Below, piece after piece: positions 30,974-43,502 of a DNA stretch of 64,000 bases. The translations under genes were made by a program, and so were the position numbers. The stretch comes from Campanula takesimana (taxonomy: Eukaryota; Streptophyta; Magnoliopsida; Asterales; Campanulaceae), in assembly GCA_026119855.1 (NCBI GenBank), contig JAOWBW010002200.1, positions 47,903 to 111,902 on the forward strand, given 5' to 3'. The notes under the pieces were generated by a model. The model worked only from the letters and a program-made list of their open reading frames with translations. It was not told where the DNA came from and did no database searches. How positions within the stretch are numbered: position 1 is the stretch's first letter; each line of letters opens with the position of its first letter.

Positions 30974-33900
30974 CTACTGATAGTACTTTCCCAAGTGCTC
31001 GGAATGCCATGGGTGTTTAAGCTCTTTTCCTTCTAGAGTTTTGAGCATGTAGGTCCCTTCCCGTATAATGTGGGTGATGACGTAAGGGCCTTCCCAGTTT
31101 GGCGAGAGCTTATTCTGTTGTGACTTCAGGTGTGTCGACTCAATTTTTCTGAGTACCCAGTCACCGACTTCAAAGGTTCTCTTTTTTACCTTGCTGTCAT
31201 GGTAGGCCTTGGTTCTTTGCTTGTAATTGATCATTCTGAGTTGGGCGGTTACCCTTTTTTCGTCGACTAGGTCTAGGTCCAGTAGTCGGTTGTACTCATT
31301 GAGGACCTCGTCATAGTTGGTTACTCTGAAAGTCGGCAAGGCCATCTCGGCTGGTGCCATCGCTTCTGAACCATAAGTCATAGCAAAGGGTGTCTCCCCA
31401 GTTGGCCCCCGAGTGGTTGTACGGACGGCCCATAGAGCTAGGGGGAGTTCGTCCAGCCACTTTCCTTGACTGCCTTCCAAATTCTTGGTGAGTGCTTTTA
31501 AGACAAGTTTGTTGGCGGCCTCGGGTTGTCCATTGCCTTGAGGATGGCTGACCGACGACTTCTTGTGTTTGACTCCCAACCTATTCAACTCCTCGGTGAA
31601 GGCATCAGAGAATTGTAGGCCATTGTCTGTCACTATAGTGTGCGGCACGCCAAAACGGCACCATATGTAGTCATGGATAAAGTTGATGGCGTTCTCTTCA
31701 GTGATCTTTGCTAGCGGTTTCGCCTCTACCCACTTTGTGAAGTAATCGACCGCCACAATTACATATTTGTTTCTCCCTTTGGCTAATGGAAATGGTCCAA
31801 TGATGTCGACTCCCCACATGTCGAATGGCCATGTCGGTATGACCAAGCTTTGTTCTACGGCAGGTACTTTGGGTAGGTCGGAGTATCGTTGACATTTGTC
31901 ACACCTTTTTACGTAGGCTTGGGCATCCTCCCTCATGTTTGGCCAATAGTAGCCAAGTGTGATGATCTTGTCGGCAAGGGTTCTGGCCCCCAGGTGTCCC
32001 CCACAAACTCCCCCATGTACCTCGGCGAGGAGTTTCTCGGTGCTTTTTGGCGCAACACATCTTAGGAGAGGTCTAGAGAATGACCTTCTGTACAGGATGC
32101 CATTCCAGACCATGTATCTTGCCGTCTTCTTTTTGATCGATTTGGCCTCTAACTCGTCCTCGGGAAGTTTTCCCTTTTCCAAGTAATCCTTATAGTCATC
32201 AATCCATGTCCTTTCCTCGTCATCTAGGAGCAAAATCTCCAGTCTTTCATAGGCAGGCTGGTCGGTGTAGATGATCAGGGGGTCCGAGTCCTCAGCTGTT
32301 GCCATCTTTGAAAGTAGATCGGCTTCCAGGTTGTATTCTCTACCGACTTGTCGTATATCCCAGAACTCAAAGTTCTTGGTCAGGTTTAGGACGAGGTATT
32401 TGTACTTGGTCAGCATGTGGTTTTCGGTGTTGTATTCCCCTTTAACTTGGTTCACCACCAGTTGGGAGTCGCTGTATGCTACCAGTCTTTTTGCGCCAAA
32501 GAACTTGGCTCTTTCAAGTCCCAGGATTAGGGCCCCATATTCAGCCTGATTATTTGAGGCGGGGAACTTGAACCTGATAAAATCACGTGCAACATGCTCA
32601 CTGGCAGGGCTAGTCAAGTAGACCCTGGCGCCGCTTCTTCCTTGGGTAGTTGACCCGTCGGTGTATAGGACCCAACAGTTGGGCGGTAGTTCTTCCAAGG
32701 GCTCTCTATCCATAGGGAACTTCCTTTTTCGGGTGGTCGCCGTATGTTCACTTGTAAAGGCGGTCTCTACTAAGAAGTCAGCAAGAGGTTGGGCCAGAAG
32801 AGTCTTCCTCGGCCTGTAGGTTATATCGAACTCGGTCAGTTTGATCGACCAGTTAAGTAGGCGTCCTGAGCTGTCCATCTTGTGAAGTATTTTTCTAAGA
32901 GGAGCATTGGTATAGACCGTGATGGGATGAGCCGAGAAGTAAGCTCGTAGTTTTCTGGCTATAATTATCAAGGCATAAGCAATTTTCTCGGCATTGAAGT
33001 ACCTGCTCTCGGTATCTGACAGTGCCTTGCTGACGTAGTAGACTGGCTTCTGGATACCACTTTCTTCTCTGACTAGCACGGCTGCTACGGCTCGGTCGGT
33101 TGCTGCTAGGAAAACGTACAATGTCTCACCCATGACCGGGCTACTAAGTAGGGGTGGAGAGCCGAGGTAGTCTTTCAGTTGCTGGAACGAGGTCGAACAC
33201 TCTGGCGTCCAAGCAAAATCCTTTGTTCCCTTCAAGGCTTTGAAAAAGGGGAGGGATTTTTCCGCCGATTTAGCAATAAACCTGCCGAGTGCTGCTACTC
33301 TCCCATTCAACCTTTGAACCTCTTTGATACAAGTCGGCTCCTTCATATCGATCAAGACTTGGATCTTCTCTGGGTTTGCCTCGATGCCTCGCTGAGAAAC
33401 CATGAAACCTAAAAACTTACCCGCCGTGACCCCGAAGACGCACTTGCTAGGGTTGAGCTTCATATCGTTAGCTTTTAAGTTGTTAATGGTTTCCTCCAGA
33501 TCTGGTATATGGCTGCCGATCTTGGTCTTGATCACCATGTCATCAATGTAGGCTTCCATATTCCGGCCTATCTGAGATTTGAAGACCTTGTTCACCATCC
33601 TCTGATACGTGGCCCCTGCATTCTTCAGACCAAAAGGCATCATGACGTAGCAGTATACGCCGCCTGCAGCTTGAAAGGCCGTCCTTTCAATGTCGTCCTC
33701 GGCCATTTTGACTTGATGATATCCAGAGTAGGCATCCAAGAAACTGAGGGTTTGATGACCGGCAATGGAGTCTACGAGTTTATCAATCCTGGGAAGGGGG
33801 TAGCTATCTTTGGGACAGGCCTTGTTCAGGTCCGTAAAGTCCACGCACATCCTCCATTTGCCATTGTGCTTCTTTACCATGACGACGTTGGCAAGCCACT

Positions 33901-36900
33901 CGGGGTATGTTGCCTCCCTTATGATGCCGGCTTTGAGGAGTTTATCGACCTCGGTCTCAATTGCTTTTTCCTTGTCGGTAGAGAAGACTCGTCTTGTCTG
34001 CTTGACCAGTTTGAAGAACTTGTCGACCTCCAGTTTGTGGAGAGCAACAGCTTCCTTTACTCCCACCATGTCATCTACTTTCCAGGCAAATACGTCCAAA
34101 TTGTTTTGGAGTAGGGAAATGAGCTCTTCTCGTTCTTGTTGGGAGAGTTGCTTCCCAATCTTCACTTTCTGATCTGGATAGTCTGGGTTGATGACGACCT
34201 CGTCTAACTGATCCACTGGTTTAAGTTCGGGGCCGTCTCTGAACTCTAGGGTCTCGACAATGATCTGCTTGACCTTCTCCTTGTCTTCCCCTTCCAAACT
34301 TAGGTTTTCCATGTCCAACAGTTTCTCGATCTCGGTTTCCATATCAGTCGGCTGTGTGGCCCCCGAGCTAGGGGCGACGGCGAGAGCCAAGTTGTCCGTA
34401 GCTGTGTTCATCGAGATGCAACCAAAGCCGTCTAAACCGTAGGTAACCTCGGCCCTAGTTGGGACGTCGTTGTCAAGAATAACGCACTCTTCAGGTTCAT
34501 CGTCAACAGTCGCCAATATAACACCGATATGTGGCGTCGAGGTTGTAACCGTGGTTGATTTTGAAACCGTGATTCTTTGTTCAGGAGTGTCAATCTCCAT
34601 CTTGGCCTTTGCTTTCCTGGACTTCATCACATGCTCCAAAAAATCTCTGGGCGATCCCGGGACGCACCCAATTCCAGCCGGGGTGGGGAATTTCACCCTT
34701 TGGTGAGGGAGGGAGGCAACCAGACCCAACTTTCCTTGAATGGGTGCACCTAGGATAGCATGGTAATCACTGTCTAGATCCATGACTATGAAGGTGACCG
34801 TGGCTGAGGTTTTGTAGGGGTGAGTGCCAACTTCCAGGAGTAAGTCGACGGTTCCTTTTGCATCGGCCTTATGATTAGTAAACCCTTCTAGCCTTCCATT
34901 ATATGGGGTCAGCATTGTATCGGGAAGTTCCATCTCTTTAAAGGTGCGATAGTATAGCACATCCTTGGCCGCTCCGGAGTCTATGAGGAGCCTGTCCGAC
35001 TCGCAATTATCAATGCGGCCTGTGATGACTAATGGCTGTTCTCTCATAACACGGTTTCCTGCCAACTCATTCGGAGAAAAACTGATCACTTCCTCCCTCT
35101 CATGGATCCAGGGAGGGATATGGAAGACTTTACTTAGTTCGTGAATCTGCTCCTTGAGTTTCTTGTTTGATGGAATTTCCTCTCTGATCACGCCTATCAA
35201 CCTAGCCCGAGGTGGCCTGTCGACCTGATTATTGTTTTTGTCTTCTTCCCTTGGGCGTTTATTGTCCTTGGTCATGAATTGATTGAGCTTGCCTTGGTCC
35301 GCCCATTTTTGCAGAATCTTCTTCAGGGCAAAACAGTTCTCGGTGTCGTGACCGTTATCTCTGTGATAGGAGCAATACTTTGTGGTATCCCTTGGGTATT
35401 TCGGGTTGTCTTTTAAAGGCTTGGGGTTGGGGAGATCCACCAGATTCATGATCTCAGAGATCGGTTTATTGAATGTGGTGAATGTCTCGGTCCCCCTGGT
35501 CCTGTTTTTGCCCTTGCCGTTTCCCCCGTTGGTCCCCTGGGACGAGTTCCCGTTATGTGACTTGTCAAGATCTCGGTCTCATTCCTTATGACCATATAAC
35601 GTCTTTTTCTTCTCCTCGGCGATGGCTGTGGCATAAGCAACGTGGTACAACTCAGCTTTGGTGAGTGGCTCTCTGACCGACAATTCATAAGTTAGCTGCT
35701 CTGACCTATGACCATTCGTGAAGCATACAATTATCTCTCTGTCGGTCAGGCGTTCCTCTATTGAATCGGCAAGATCCCTAAACCGGTTGTAGAAACTCAT
35801 GGTGGACTCGTTCTTGCTCTGGACCATGTTGGCTAGGTCAGACAACCTTTTCTTTCTAACCCCAGCAGTAGCAAAATATTCCAGAAATTGTGATTTCAAC
35901 TTGGCAAAGGAATTGATGCTGCTTTTCTCAAGGTCCATGAACCAGGACCGAGCTGCTTTTGTTAAGGTGCTTGCAAAGGCCTTGCACAGCACGTCATCCT
36001 GATTGGACACTAGGGCCATGGTGGCCTCAAAGGCTTGGATGTGATCCAGAGCATCGGCGTTGCCGGAGTATTTGTCTAGATGTGGGAGCTTTAACTGCGG
36101 ATTAGGTGGTGCATCCTTAATCCTCTGCGCGAAAGGGCGCATGGCATCGTAATCATTATTGGGTTTCCTGTGCCCCTGATTCATCATCTCAATGTTGTTT
36201 AGTCTTTCTCTAAGGTCAACAATGTCCTTTGTGCTGAATGCCGAGGTATGACTGGAACTGACTATGCTTCGATCACGGCGTCCCCTTTCACCTTGGATCG
36301 GTTCAAGGCGATGCCTTGGAGGAGTACGGTGAGGTGGAGTGTGTCGGGGTGGATCCTGCCGGGGTGGGGTGCGCCTTGGTGGATCCAGTCTGAGAGGCGA
36401 ATGATGTCGGGCGTCCCCACGACGTCTTTCCCCTACAATTCTCACTCCAGGGGATTCATCTTCTTGTTCTTCTCGACGGCGATTGATGTGGTTTCTCAGG
36501 TCTCCATCTAGATTGGGTCTTCCTAACCGTCCGTCTTGACGACTTACTCAGCTCCTGGGCGGCATATCCCGTCTACAATTTTGTAGGGGCTCCCTTCTGC
36601 TCACTCTGTCGTCCAGGTTTGTCTCCCTTGTTCCAGATGGCTGAAGTAGGTTAGCCAAGGAATTTTCGGGGTCAAGATCTAACAGGGCCCGCTGGGCTTC
36701 GGCCAGCTGTTGGAGTGTGTGAACGTTCTGTTGAAGCAACGTTCTCTTGTCCAATGGCGGCGGCTGTGATGGTCCTGCCCCATTGTTGCGGGATCCCGTC
36801 CGTCGGCGGCGCCCGTATTGGTTAACAACATTGGGGGCCGGACCCTTTGAACGGGTATGCATTCCTCCCCTTGTGCGGGTGCTGTAGGTGGGAGTCTTTG

Positions 36901-36998
36901 GTTCTGTGTAGCAGCGTTCGTGTTTTGGGGGGCGGTGCATCCCTTGTGGTTTCTTTAGAAGGGGTGGCCTCTCGCCCGTCAACCAATTCTCCGGCCAT
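30974..36998 (-). pseudogene. gag-pol polyprotein of Z (Tat lineage)
   Basis: Starts at ATG 36998, with an apparent one-base shift within the first ten codons. The Gag capsid-like domain lies around 36170-35600 (blocks FAQRIKDAPPNPQLKLP and RSWFMDLEKSSINSFAKLK). Two in-frame TGA codons interrupt it (36548-36550 and 35579-35581). The last part is a 1491-codon open frame from ATG 35449: zinc knuckle C26-H29-H34-C39, protease DSG at 157-159, RT about 490-700 with YIDD 634-637, degenerate RNase H about 775-890, and a second RNase H (D930, E970, D994, D1044). Integrase follows (H1145, H1152, C1183, C1186; D1215, D1275, E1310). All catalytic motifs after 35449 look intact. The two RNase H domains define the Tat group. 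Confidence 0.93.
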
Positions 36999-37038
36999 GG
37001 TCTTGGAATTGTATGACTAAAGAACTGATCAATCGATT

Positions 37039-37055
37039 TCCCGGCAATGGAACCA
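37039..37055 (-). other. primer-binding site of Z (tRNA-Glu type)
   Basis: On the minus strand TGGTTCCATTGCCGGGA begins three bases after the LTR. It differs at one position from the complement of the plant tRNA-Glu 3' end as I remember it. Confidence 0.75.
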
Positions 37056-37058
37056 AAC

Positions 37059-37720
37059 TGATGACGCCAAAATCTGGTTGGATCAGCCTTCGTCTAACGG
37101 GTCGGATAATCCCAGCAACAGTTCTTGATGGCCGAATCTGCACACACGAAACAAACGTAAACTACACCGGGGCTTCACCGGCGAAGGCCCTCCGGTGTAA
37201 GAATAAGGATATGGGTGATTAGAAATAGAGAATCAATTGACTAGATTAGAGCCAAAAGTTCATTACCCGTTTCTTGTGAAGAGGACCTGTTTATATAGGC
37301 GTGGGTATATGAATTCTGACTTGCTCGGAAAGTCAAGAAGCCCGTGATGATGTAGGACTCATATTCCCTGGAGATAGACTCCTGATAAGGATGGATGATA
37401 TCCTGTTATCTGATAGGAGAGTTATCTTGGTTCAGATAAGGACTCTTAATTTTAGAGTTGTAATATAACTCTGTAAGTGGTATCCCGACGATAATGGGAG
37501 GTTTATGATGTAAATCGGCCCGTCATCTAACTCGGATCGTCATAGAGACCGGCTAGGGATTAGGCTTTTCGGACTCGGCCTAGGTAAGGACTGCCTGCTC
37601 GGCCTCACTGATGTCGACCTATAAACATGGGCTCGTGAGTGGGACTCTCGGTATAGTTCCATTAGGTACGCTGGGCCTAACGTCCGGGTTCCCATCTACC
37701 AGGTCGGTTTATGTCGTTCA
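37059..37720 (-). repeat. 5' LTR of Z
   Basis: Partner of 25100-25761, same length, with eight substitutions and no indel by eye. The primer-binding site starts three bases inside it. Confidence 0.95.
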
Positions 37721-37725
37721 AATAA

Positions 37726-38240
37726 TTAAATTTACCACCTAATCATACCTTAGAAATAATATAATCATAGAGTCCCTCAGCCCATTTATAATTTTTTAAA
37801 TGCCAAAACTACCCTTATTACCCAAGAGAACTGGCCATGGACCCTAGGGCCCTGAGCCAGATACAAAGACATTTTAGTGAATTTGAGATCCCTTATTCCT
37901 CACACACCCCTCGTCTACACAATGAACTTTCTGCTCTGGCCTATGCCATGCAGTGGCGGACCTTGGATTCTTGAGCATCGGGTGCACAATTTACCCTACA
38001 TAACTTCAAACTAAAATTTTTCGTAGCGCAACTACATTACATTACATAACTTCAAATACAATTGTCTCATAAAGGTAAAACAATACAATTATCTAAATCA
38101 AATTTATCTCGTACTCTTTTTCTTACCTTGAAAATTTTTAATAACATGAATTTGTTTTCTTTTTTGATAAGAAATTTGTTCATATTCAATAATCAACAAA
38201 AAACCACCACCAATAAAAAAAAATCAATGCAATAACCATT

Positions 38241-38273
<33 letters not shown>
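37726..38273. other. AT-rich host DNA
   Basis: No gene seen. GGACCTTGGATTCTTGAGCATCG-like text near 37957 and onwards resembles decayed transposon ends, but this cannot be assigned. The block ends in a TA dinucleotide run (about 38246-38273). Confidence 0.5.
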
Positions 38274-38275
<2 letters not shown>

Positions 38276-38523
38276 TCGTACTCCTGTGAGAAACTAAATA
38301 TCGTGAGAACCGTGAGAACTTGGATACATTATGTTTTTACCTAATGTATCCAATGGTTCACTTGAATATATTGGATACATTACTTGGATACATTAGGTAA
38401 AAACTAATGTATCCAATGGTTCAGTTGGATACATTGGATACATTACTTGGATACATTAGGTTCTTACCTAATGTATCCAAGTTCTCACGGTTCTCGCGAT
38501 ATTTAGGTTCTCATTTGAGTACC
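38274..38523. mobile_element. small inverted-repeat (MITE-like) element between TA repeats
   Basis: About 250 bp. The left end (GGTCGTACTCCTGTGAGAA, AATATCGTGAGAACCGTGAG, AACTTGGATACATTA) is the inverse of the right end, with a few mismatches. The centre holds more GGATACATT / AATGTATCC pairs. It is bounded on both sides by TA runs. It shares its terminal sequence with the 2-kb element that follows, so both belong to one family. No coding capacity. Confidence 0.75.
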
Positions 38524-38550
38524 TATATATATATATATATATATATATAT

Positions 38551-40559
38551 GGTCATGCTCTTGTGAGAACCCAATTACATGAGAACCATGAGAACCAAGG
38601 ATAGCCATGGGATTAGACACAAATCAAGGGTTTAGATTACCTTTTTAATTTAAAAATTCGGTGGCATTCTTGTAATTAGGTTGACAGACAAAGGGAAGGG
38701 CAAAATACCATGTGTGTTCCAGAATTTGCCACGTCATCACCCAAAATTTTCAAAATTAAATATCTCATTAACCGTAAATCGAAAAAATAATCCGAAAACA
38801 CTGATTTTTTTGTCTCGACGAGACGAATCAAACTACATTCCTGAAGATAGGGTTTTGAAAAAATAATATTGAACAACGTCTAATTTTTAAAATACGCTTA
38901 GCTACAATAGGTGTTTGCCTATTGTATCTAACTGAATTGTAATGAACATGTATTGGATACAAATGGTTATTTAGCTATTGTATCTAACAGCAATGTATCA
39001 ACATTGTTGTTGCATACAATAGGTGTTTGTCTATTGTACCTAACTGAATTGTTATGAACATTGCTATTGGATACAAATAGCTATTTAGCTATTGTATCTA
39101 ACAACAATGTGTCAACATTGTTGTTGTATACAATAGGTGTTTGCTTATTGTATCTAACTGAATTGTTATGAATTGTATTGGATACAATAGCTATTTAGCT
39201 ATTGTATCTAATAGGAATGTGTCAACATTGCTGTTGGATACAATAGGTGTTTGGTTATTGTATCTAACTGTATTGTTATGAACATTGCATTGCATACAAC
39301 AGGTGAGTAGCTAGTGTATCCAATAACAATGTTTATGAACATTGCTGTTGGATACAAATAGCTATTTAGCTATTGTATCTAACAACAATGTGTCAACATT
39401 GCTGTTGGATACAATAGGTGTTTGCATATTGTATCTAACTGAATTGTTATGAAAATTGTATTGGATATAAATGGCTACTTAGCTATTGTATCTAACAGCA
39501 ATGTGTCAACATTGCTGTTGGATACAATAGGTGTTTGCCTATTGTATCTAACTTAATTGTTATGAACATTGCTGTTGGATACAAATAGCTATTTAGCTAT
39601 TGTATCCAACAGCAATGTGTAAACATTTCTGTTGCCTGTTGGATACAATAGGTGTTTGCCTATTGTATCTAACTGAATTGTTATGAACATTGTATTGGAT
39701 ACAATATGTGTTTGGCTATTGTATCTAACTGTATTGTTATGAACATTGCATTGCATACAACAGGGGAGTAGCTAGTGTATCCAATAACAATGTGTATGAA
39801 CATTGCTGCGGGATAGAAATAGCTATTTAGCGATTGTATCTAACAGCAATGTGTCAACATTGTTGTTGGATACAATAGGTGTTTGCCTATTGTATCTAAC
39901 TGAATTGTTATGAACATTGTATTGCATACAACATGGAAGTAGCTAGTGTATCCAATAGCAATGTGTATGAACATTGCTGTTAGACACAATAGCTATTTAG
40001 CTATTGTATCTAATATCAATGTGTCAATATTGCTGTTGGATACAATAGGTGTTTGCCTTTGTATCTAACTGAATTGTTATGAACATTGTATTGGATACAA
40101 TAGCTATTTAGCTATTGTATCTAATAGCAATGTGTCAACATTGCTGTTGGATACAATAGGTGTTTGGCTATTGTATCTAAGTGTATTTTTAAAATTTCAT
40201 TTTTATTTAATATTTTGTTTCAAAACCCTATCTTCAGGGATGTAGTTTGAATCGTCTCGTCGAGACAAAAAAATCAGTGTTTTCGATATTTTTTTTCGAC
40301 TTATAGATATTGAGATATTTTATTTTGAAATTTGAGGAAAATTATTTGTGATGATGTGGCATGCCTTTAAAGAGATGGTTCATATATGACGTTATGTCTA
40401 GCTCCATTTTTTACCTCATTGTTTAGATTAATTTCGAAAATGCCATTGCTTCTCCTTCTTATTGTGTCTTAATCTCAACCATTCAACAATTTTAATCCAA
40501 TGGTGGTTATTGGTTCTCATGGTTCTCACAATATTTAGGTTCTTATTTGAGCACCTACC
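38551..40559. mobile_element. 2-kb foldback element with long inverted ends and palindromic core
   Basis: The left end GGTCATGCTCTTGTGAGAACC and the right end (inverse of GAGCACCTACC with GGTTCTTATTTGAG) form terminal inverted repeats. A second inverted block (TTTTTTTGTCTCGACGAGAC near 38806 and its inverse near 40255) extends the arms to about 300 bp. The core (about 38895-40190) is a tandem array of short palindromes: pairs such as GGATACAATAGG and CCTATTGTATC, alternating with AACATTG/CAATGT pairs. Both ends sit in TA repeats. No transposase gene is present, so it is non-autonomous. Confidence 0.75.
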
Positions 40560-40890
40560 TATATATATACAATCAAACATTTAATTAGCACATAGTATAT
40601 TGAAATCACTCATGAAATCAGAAGGAAAAAATCAAAGCCCCAAATTTTATTTCAAATCTAGATTTTTATTTAATGCAATTTGGAGAGAGAAACAGATTTG
40701 AGAACATAAAAGTTACAAGAGAGTAAAGGGAGATTTGAGGATGGAGGTCCACCCCGGATTCCGCCTCCAAACAACTCCGTGCACCTTTCTCCTTCGTCGG
40801 CGGTCGGCGTCCGCGCTCGTAAGTCGTAACTGTGTCGCGTGCATTTGGGTTTATTTTGATTTGGGTTTGCCGTTTGAGCGTTCCTGTGTA
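40560..40890. other. AT-rich host DNA
   Basis: No convincing gene. A short frame from 40735 has no recognisable family and runs into the MITE, so it is not annotated. Confidence 0.5.
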
Positions 40891-41155
40891 CTCCCTCCGT
40901 CCCTCTTTAACTTACAAATTTTGGGTTTGGCACATTATATTAAGGAAAAAGTAAAAAAGTTGATGTGTTATGAGTGTAGATTGTTGAGTGGGAGAGAGAA
41001 AGTGGGGTAAAGAATAGTAAGTGGATTATTACTGTGAGTATGACAAGTGGGCTATTATTTTAATAGTATAAAAATATTTCTTTTTTAGGACATTGTAAAT
41101 TAAAGTGAGACAACCAAAATGGCAGATTTTGTAAATTAAAGAGGGGCGGAGGGAG
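40891..41155. mobile_element. Stowaway-type MITE (Tc1/mariner group)
   Basis: A 265-bp element with terminal inverted repeats CTCCCTCCGTCCCTCTTTAA and the inverse of CTCCCTCCGCCCCTCTTTAA, flanked by TA on both sides (40889-40890 and 41156-41157). The CTCCCTCCGTC terminus and TA duplication are diagnostic for plant Stowaway MITEs. No coding capacity. Confidence 0.93.
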
Positions 41156-41289
41156 TAAATAATAGGTGTGTTTTTCTTTTCTACTAAGTTCACATATCAC
41201 TCAGTTATTTTAACACCTTAACTTTTTTGGGGTGCACTTAGTAAAAAAATTATTAAAATTTTGGGTTGAACAGGTGCACGTGCACCCCC

Positions 41290-41484
41290 TCCTCTTATAA
41301 TTGAAATGTACGAGTCATTTTTTCACAGTTTTTTACAAAATTAAATTTTAAAAATAATGTTTTATTAATGTTGACTTTCAAATTCGGTTACACCGCAGTC
41401 AAACTCTTATAACTGACACATAAGACATGTTCGCCTCTTATAATTAAACTATAAGTGTCTTCTTTTTTTGACTTTTCTTATCAT
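41290..41484. repeat. left part of about 230-bp AT-rich tandem repeat
   Basis: Carries the units ACTCTTATAACTGACACATAA, GACATGTTCGCCTC and TTATAATTAAA, which continue at 50666-51360 beyond element N1. The array was therefore split by the N1 insertion. The last five bases, ATCAT (41480-41484), are the left target-site duplication. Confidence 0.7.
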
Positions 41485-42797
41485 TGTAGATACCCCGGGG
41501 AACCACGGCTTGGCTAGAGCGGTGAATTATCCTAGGATGTCTAACTTGTTTTAGATTGTTTAGAGTCGCCACCTATGTTTTTAAAGGAACATAAGAAAAA
41601 CCTAGAAATAGCCTAATTTATGTACAAAAACCAGAGATTCGGGAGAGAAGGGTTCGGGGGTTAGGTGATGGAGTGGGAAGTACTTAAACACCCACTCCGC
41701 CCCGCTTACGCGGGTCTTGCTACTATTGGTGTTCTAATATTTACATGTCCTTCAATTAATTAAATAGAAATGTGCTAACAATTGTGATGAGAAGAAAAGG
41801 GGAAATAAAATAGAATTGTTTTATTTATTTAATGATAAAGATTACATGTAACAAGTAATGTTAAAGAATTACATTAAGAGATGAAGAGAAATTAACATGG
41901 TGAATTAAAGTTAAGATTAAAATGTAGGGAGATAACCTTAACTAACTTCAATATGTGAAGTAGTCATGTTGGTCATGTCCCATTAACGGGGATTGCATAC
42001 ATTGACTAGAACATGAATAGAATAAAAAAAGAAGACTTGTACCTTTAGAAAGAAGACTTCAAACTTGGACTTGAAAATGATGTTGTTGTGTAGAGATTTG
42101 TGTAGAGTTTCGTTGTGTAAAACTCTTGTTGGGAGAATTTGTGTAGGGAAAATGATATAGAATTTGTGTAGAGAGAAAGTTCCAAGTCCAAAGAGTGTAA
42201 AAAGAGTCCAAAGAGAGTCCCTTTCTAAGGTAGAAGATGATGGTTTTTATAGGTAAAAAAGAGAGGGAAAGGTTGGAGGGAAATTGGTCAATCCATGTGA
42301 GATGGAATTGACCAATAGAAAATAAGATAAATAAAATAATAAATGAAATAAATAAATAATAGAAAATCAAATAATAATAAAAAGAAATATTTTGTTTTTA
42401 ATGAAAAGGCTAGAATAAAGGATTGGGAGGTTACAAAACTAGGGGGGATGAATGTGGATGTAAAAAGGTGGTTTTTTGTGATCAAGAAAAGATGTTTGTA
42501 AATAAGAAAAGGGAGGGAAATAAGGTGCAATCCGTTACTGCCAAAGTGGGAAGCGCGCGGGTCCGGCTTTTGGGGCGGGACGCGCGCGCGGCTCACTGGC
42601 AGTGCCGGAAGCGCCCGCGGGTGAAAAATGACAGAATGACAGAATGACCCTAAAAGTTAACTCTGTTATGCAGTTTAGTCCAAAACTAACGAAATCAGTT
42701 AGGAACTTAACCGAAGTAACAGAAATCAACAAAAATAAGTTAAATAAAAATACTTTGTATGCAATCGGGGTGAGAGGTCCAAGGCGGGGTGTCTACA
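41485..42797 (-). repeat. 3' LTR of N1
   Basis: 1313 bp, TGTAGATACC...GTGTCTACA on the plus strand. The GCGCGC cluster is at 42551-42620. The TATA box on the minus strand (CTATAAAAACC) is at about 42252-42240, roughly 300 bases downstream of the cluster. Confidence 0.93.
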
Positions 42798-42955
42798 GAG
42801 CCCCTCGGCGACGTGGATTCCGAAGCAAAACGCGTCGACGAAAGAAAGACAACCGCCGAGGAAATCGACAAGAGAAAACAAAGACTCAATAAAGAAGGAA
42901 TTTGAAATTACAAAGGATAGGAGTGCGCTCCCTGTGTGAGCAGCTTTCGCGGATG

Positions 42956-43440
42956 GAAAGGGTGTGGTGGCTTGAGGCGGCCCACCACGGCCACAAATTT
43001 TTTTTTAAAAAGGTGTTGTGGATTGAGGCGGCCCACCACGGCCACAAAAATTTAAAAAGGTGTGGTGGCTTGAGGCGGCCCACCACGGCCACAAAAAATT
43101 TTAAAAAGGTGTGGCGGCTTGAGGCGGCCCACCACGGCCACAAAATTTTTAAAAGGTGTGGTGGCTTGAGGCGGCCCACCACGGCCACAAAATTTCAAAA
43201 AGGTGTGGTGGCTTGAGGCGGCCCACCACGGCCACAAAATTTTTAAAAATGTGTGGTGGCTTGAGGCGGGCCACCTCGGCCACAAAAATTTAGAAAAGTG
43301 TGGTGGCTTGAGGCGGCTCACCACGGCCACAAATTTTTTTCTTTAAAAAGGTGTGGTGGCTTGAGGCGGCCCACCACGGCCACAAAAAAATTTAAAAAGG
43401 TGTGGTGGCTTGAGGTGGCCCACCACGGCCGCAATTTAAA
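42956..43440 (-). repeat. hairpin tandem array 1 of N1 (GTGGTGG/CCACCAC)
   Basis: About ten copies of a 48-55 bp unit. Each has GTGGTGG and CCACCAC arms about ten bases apart (GTGGTGGCTTGAGGCGG then CCCACCACGGCCAC), joined by A/T-rich spacers of variable length. The flanking sequence GTGCGCTCCCTGTGTGAGC lies on both sides of the array (about 42923 and 43473). Confidence 0.88.
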
Positions 43441-43502
43441 GAAAGAGGGGAATTTTGAAATTGTGAAAGATGGGGGTGCGCTCCCTGTGTGAGCGACTTA
43501 AT

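Larger units (their letters stand above)
25100..37720 (-). mobile_element. Z: complete Tat-lineage Ty3/gypsy LTR retrotransposon
   Basis: A 12.6-kb element oriented on the minus strand, flanked by AATAA on both sides (25095-25099 and 37721-37725). Its LTRs of 662 bp (25100-25761 and 37059-37720) differ at eight positions by eye. The primer-binding site at 37055-37039 (minus) reads TGGTTCCATTGCCGGGA, a tRNA-Glu-type site. The polypurine tract beside the left LTR reads CTCGGGGGCCAC on the minus strand. The minus strand carries gag-pol (36998-30974). The plus strand carries two antisense genes (26045-26365 and 27380-30174). A tandem repeat lies at 30510-30828. Insertion was 275 bp downstream of the kinase gene. 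Confidence 0.95.

Noticed and set aside
33509..34114. Plus-strand 201-codon frame across Z pol
   Set aside because: Antisense shadow of the reverse transcriptase region, with no matching family.
40735..41010. Plus-strand 91-codon frame as a host gene
   Set aside because: About half lies in the Stowaway MITE, and the remainder shows no family resemblance.
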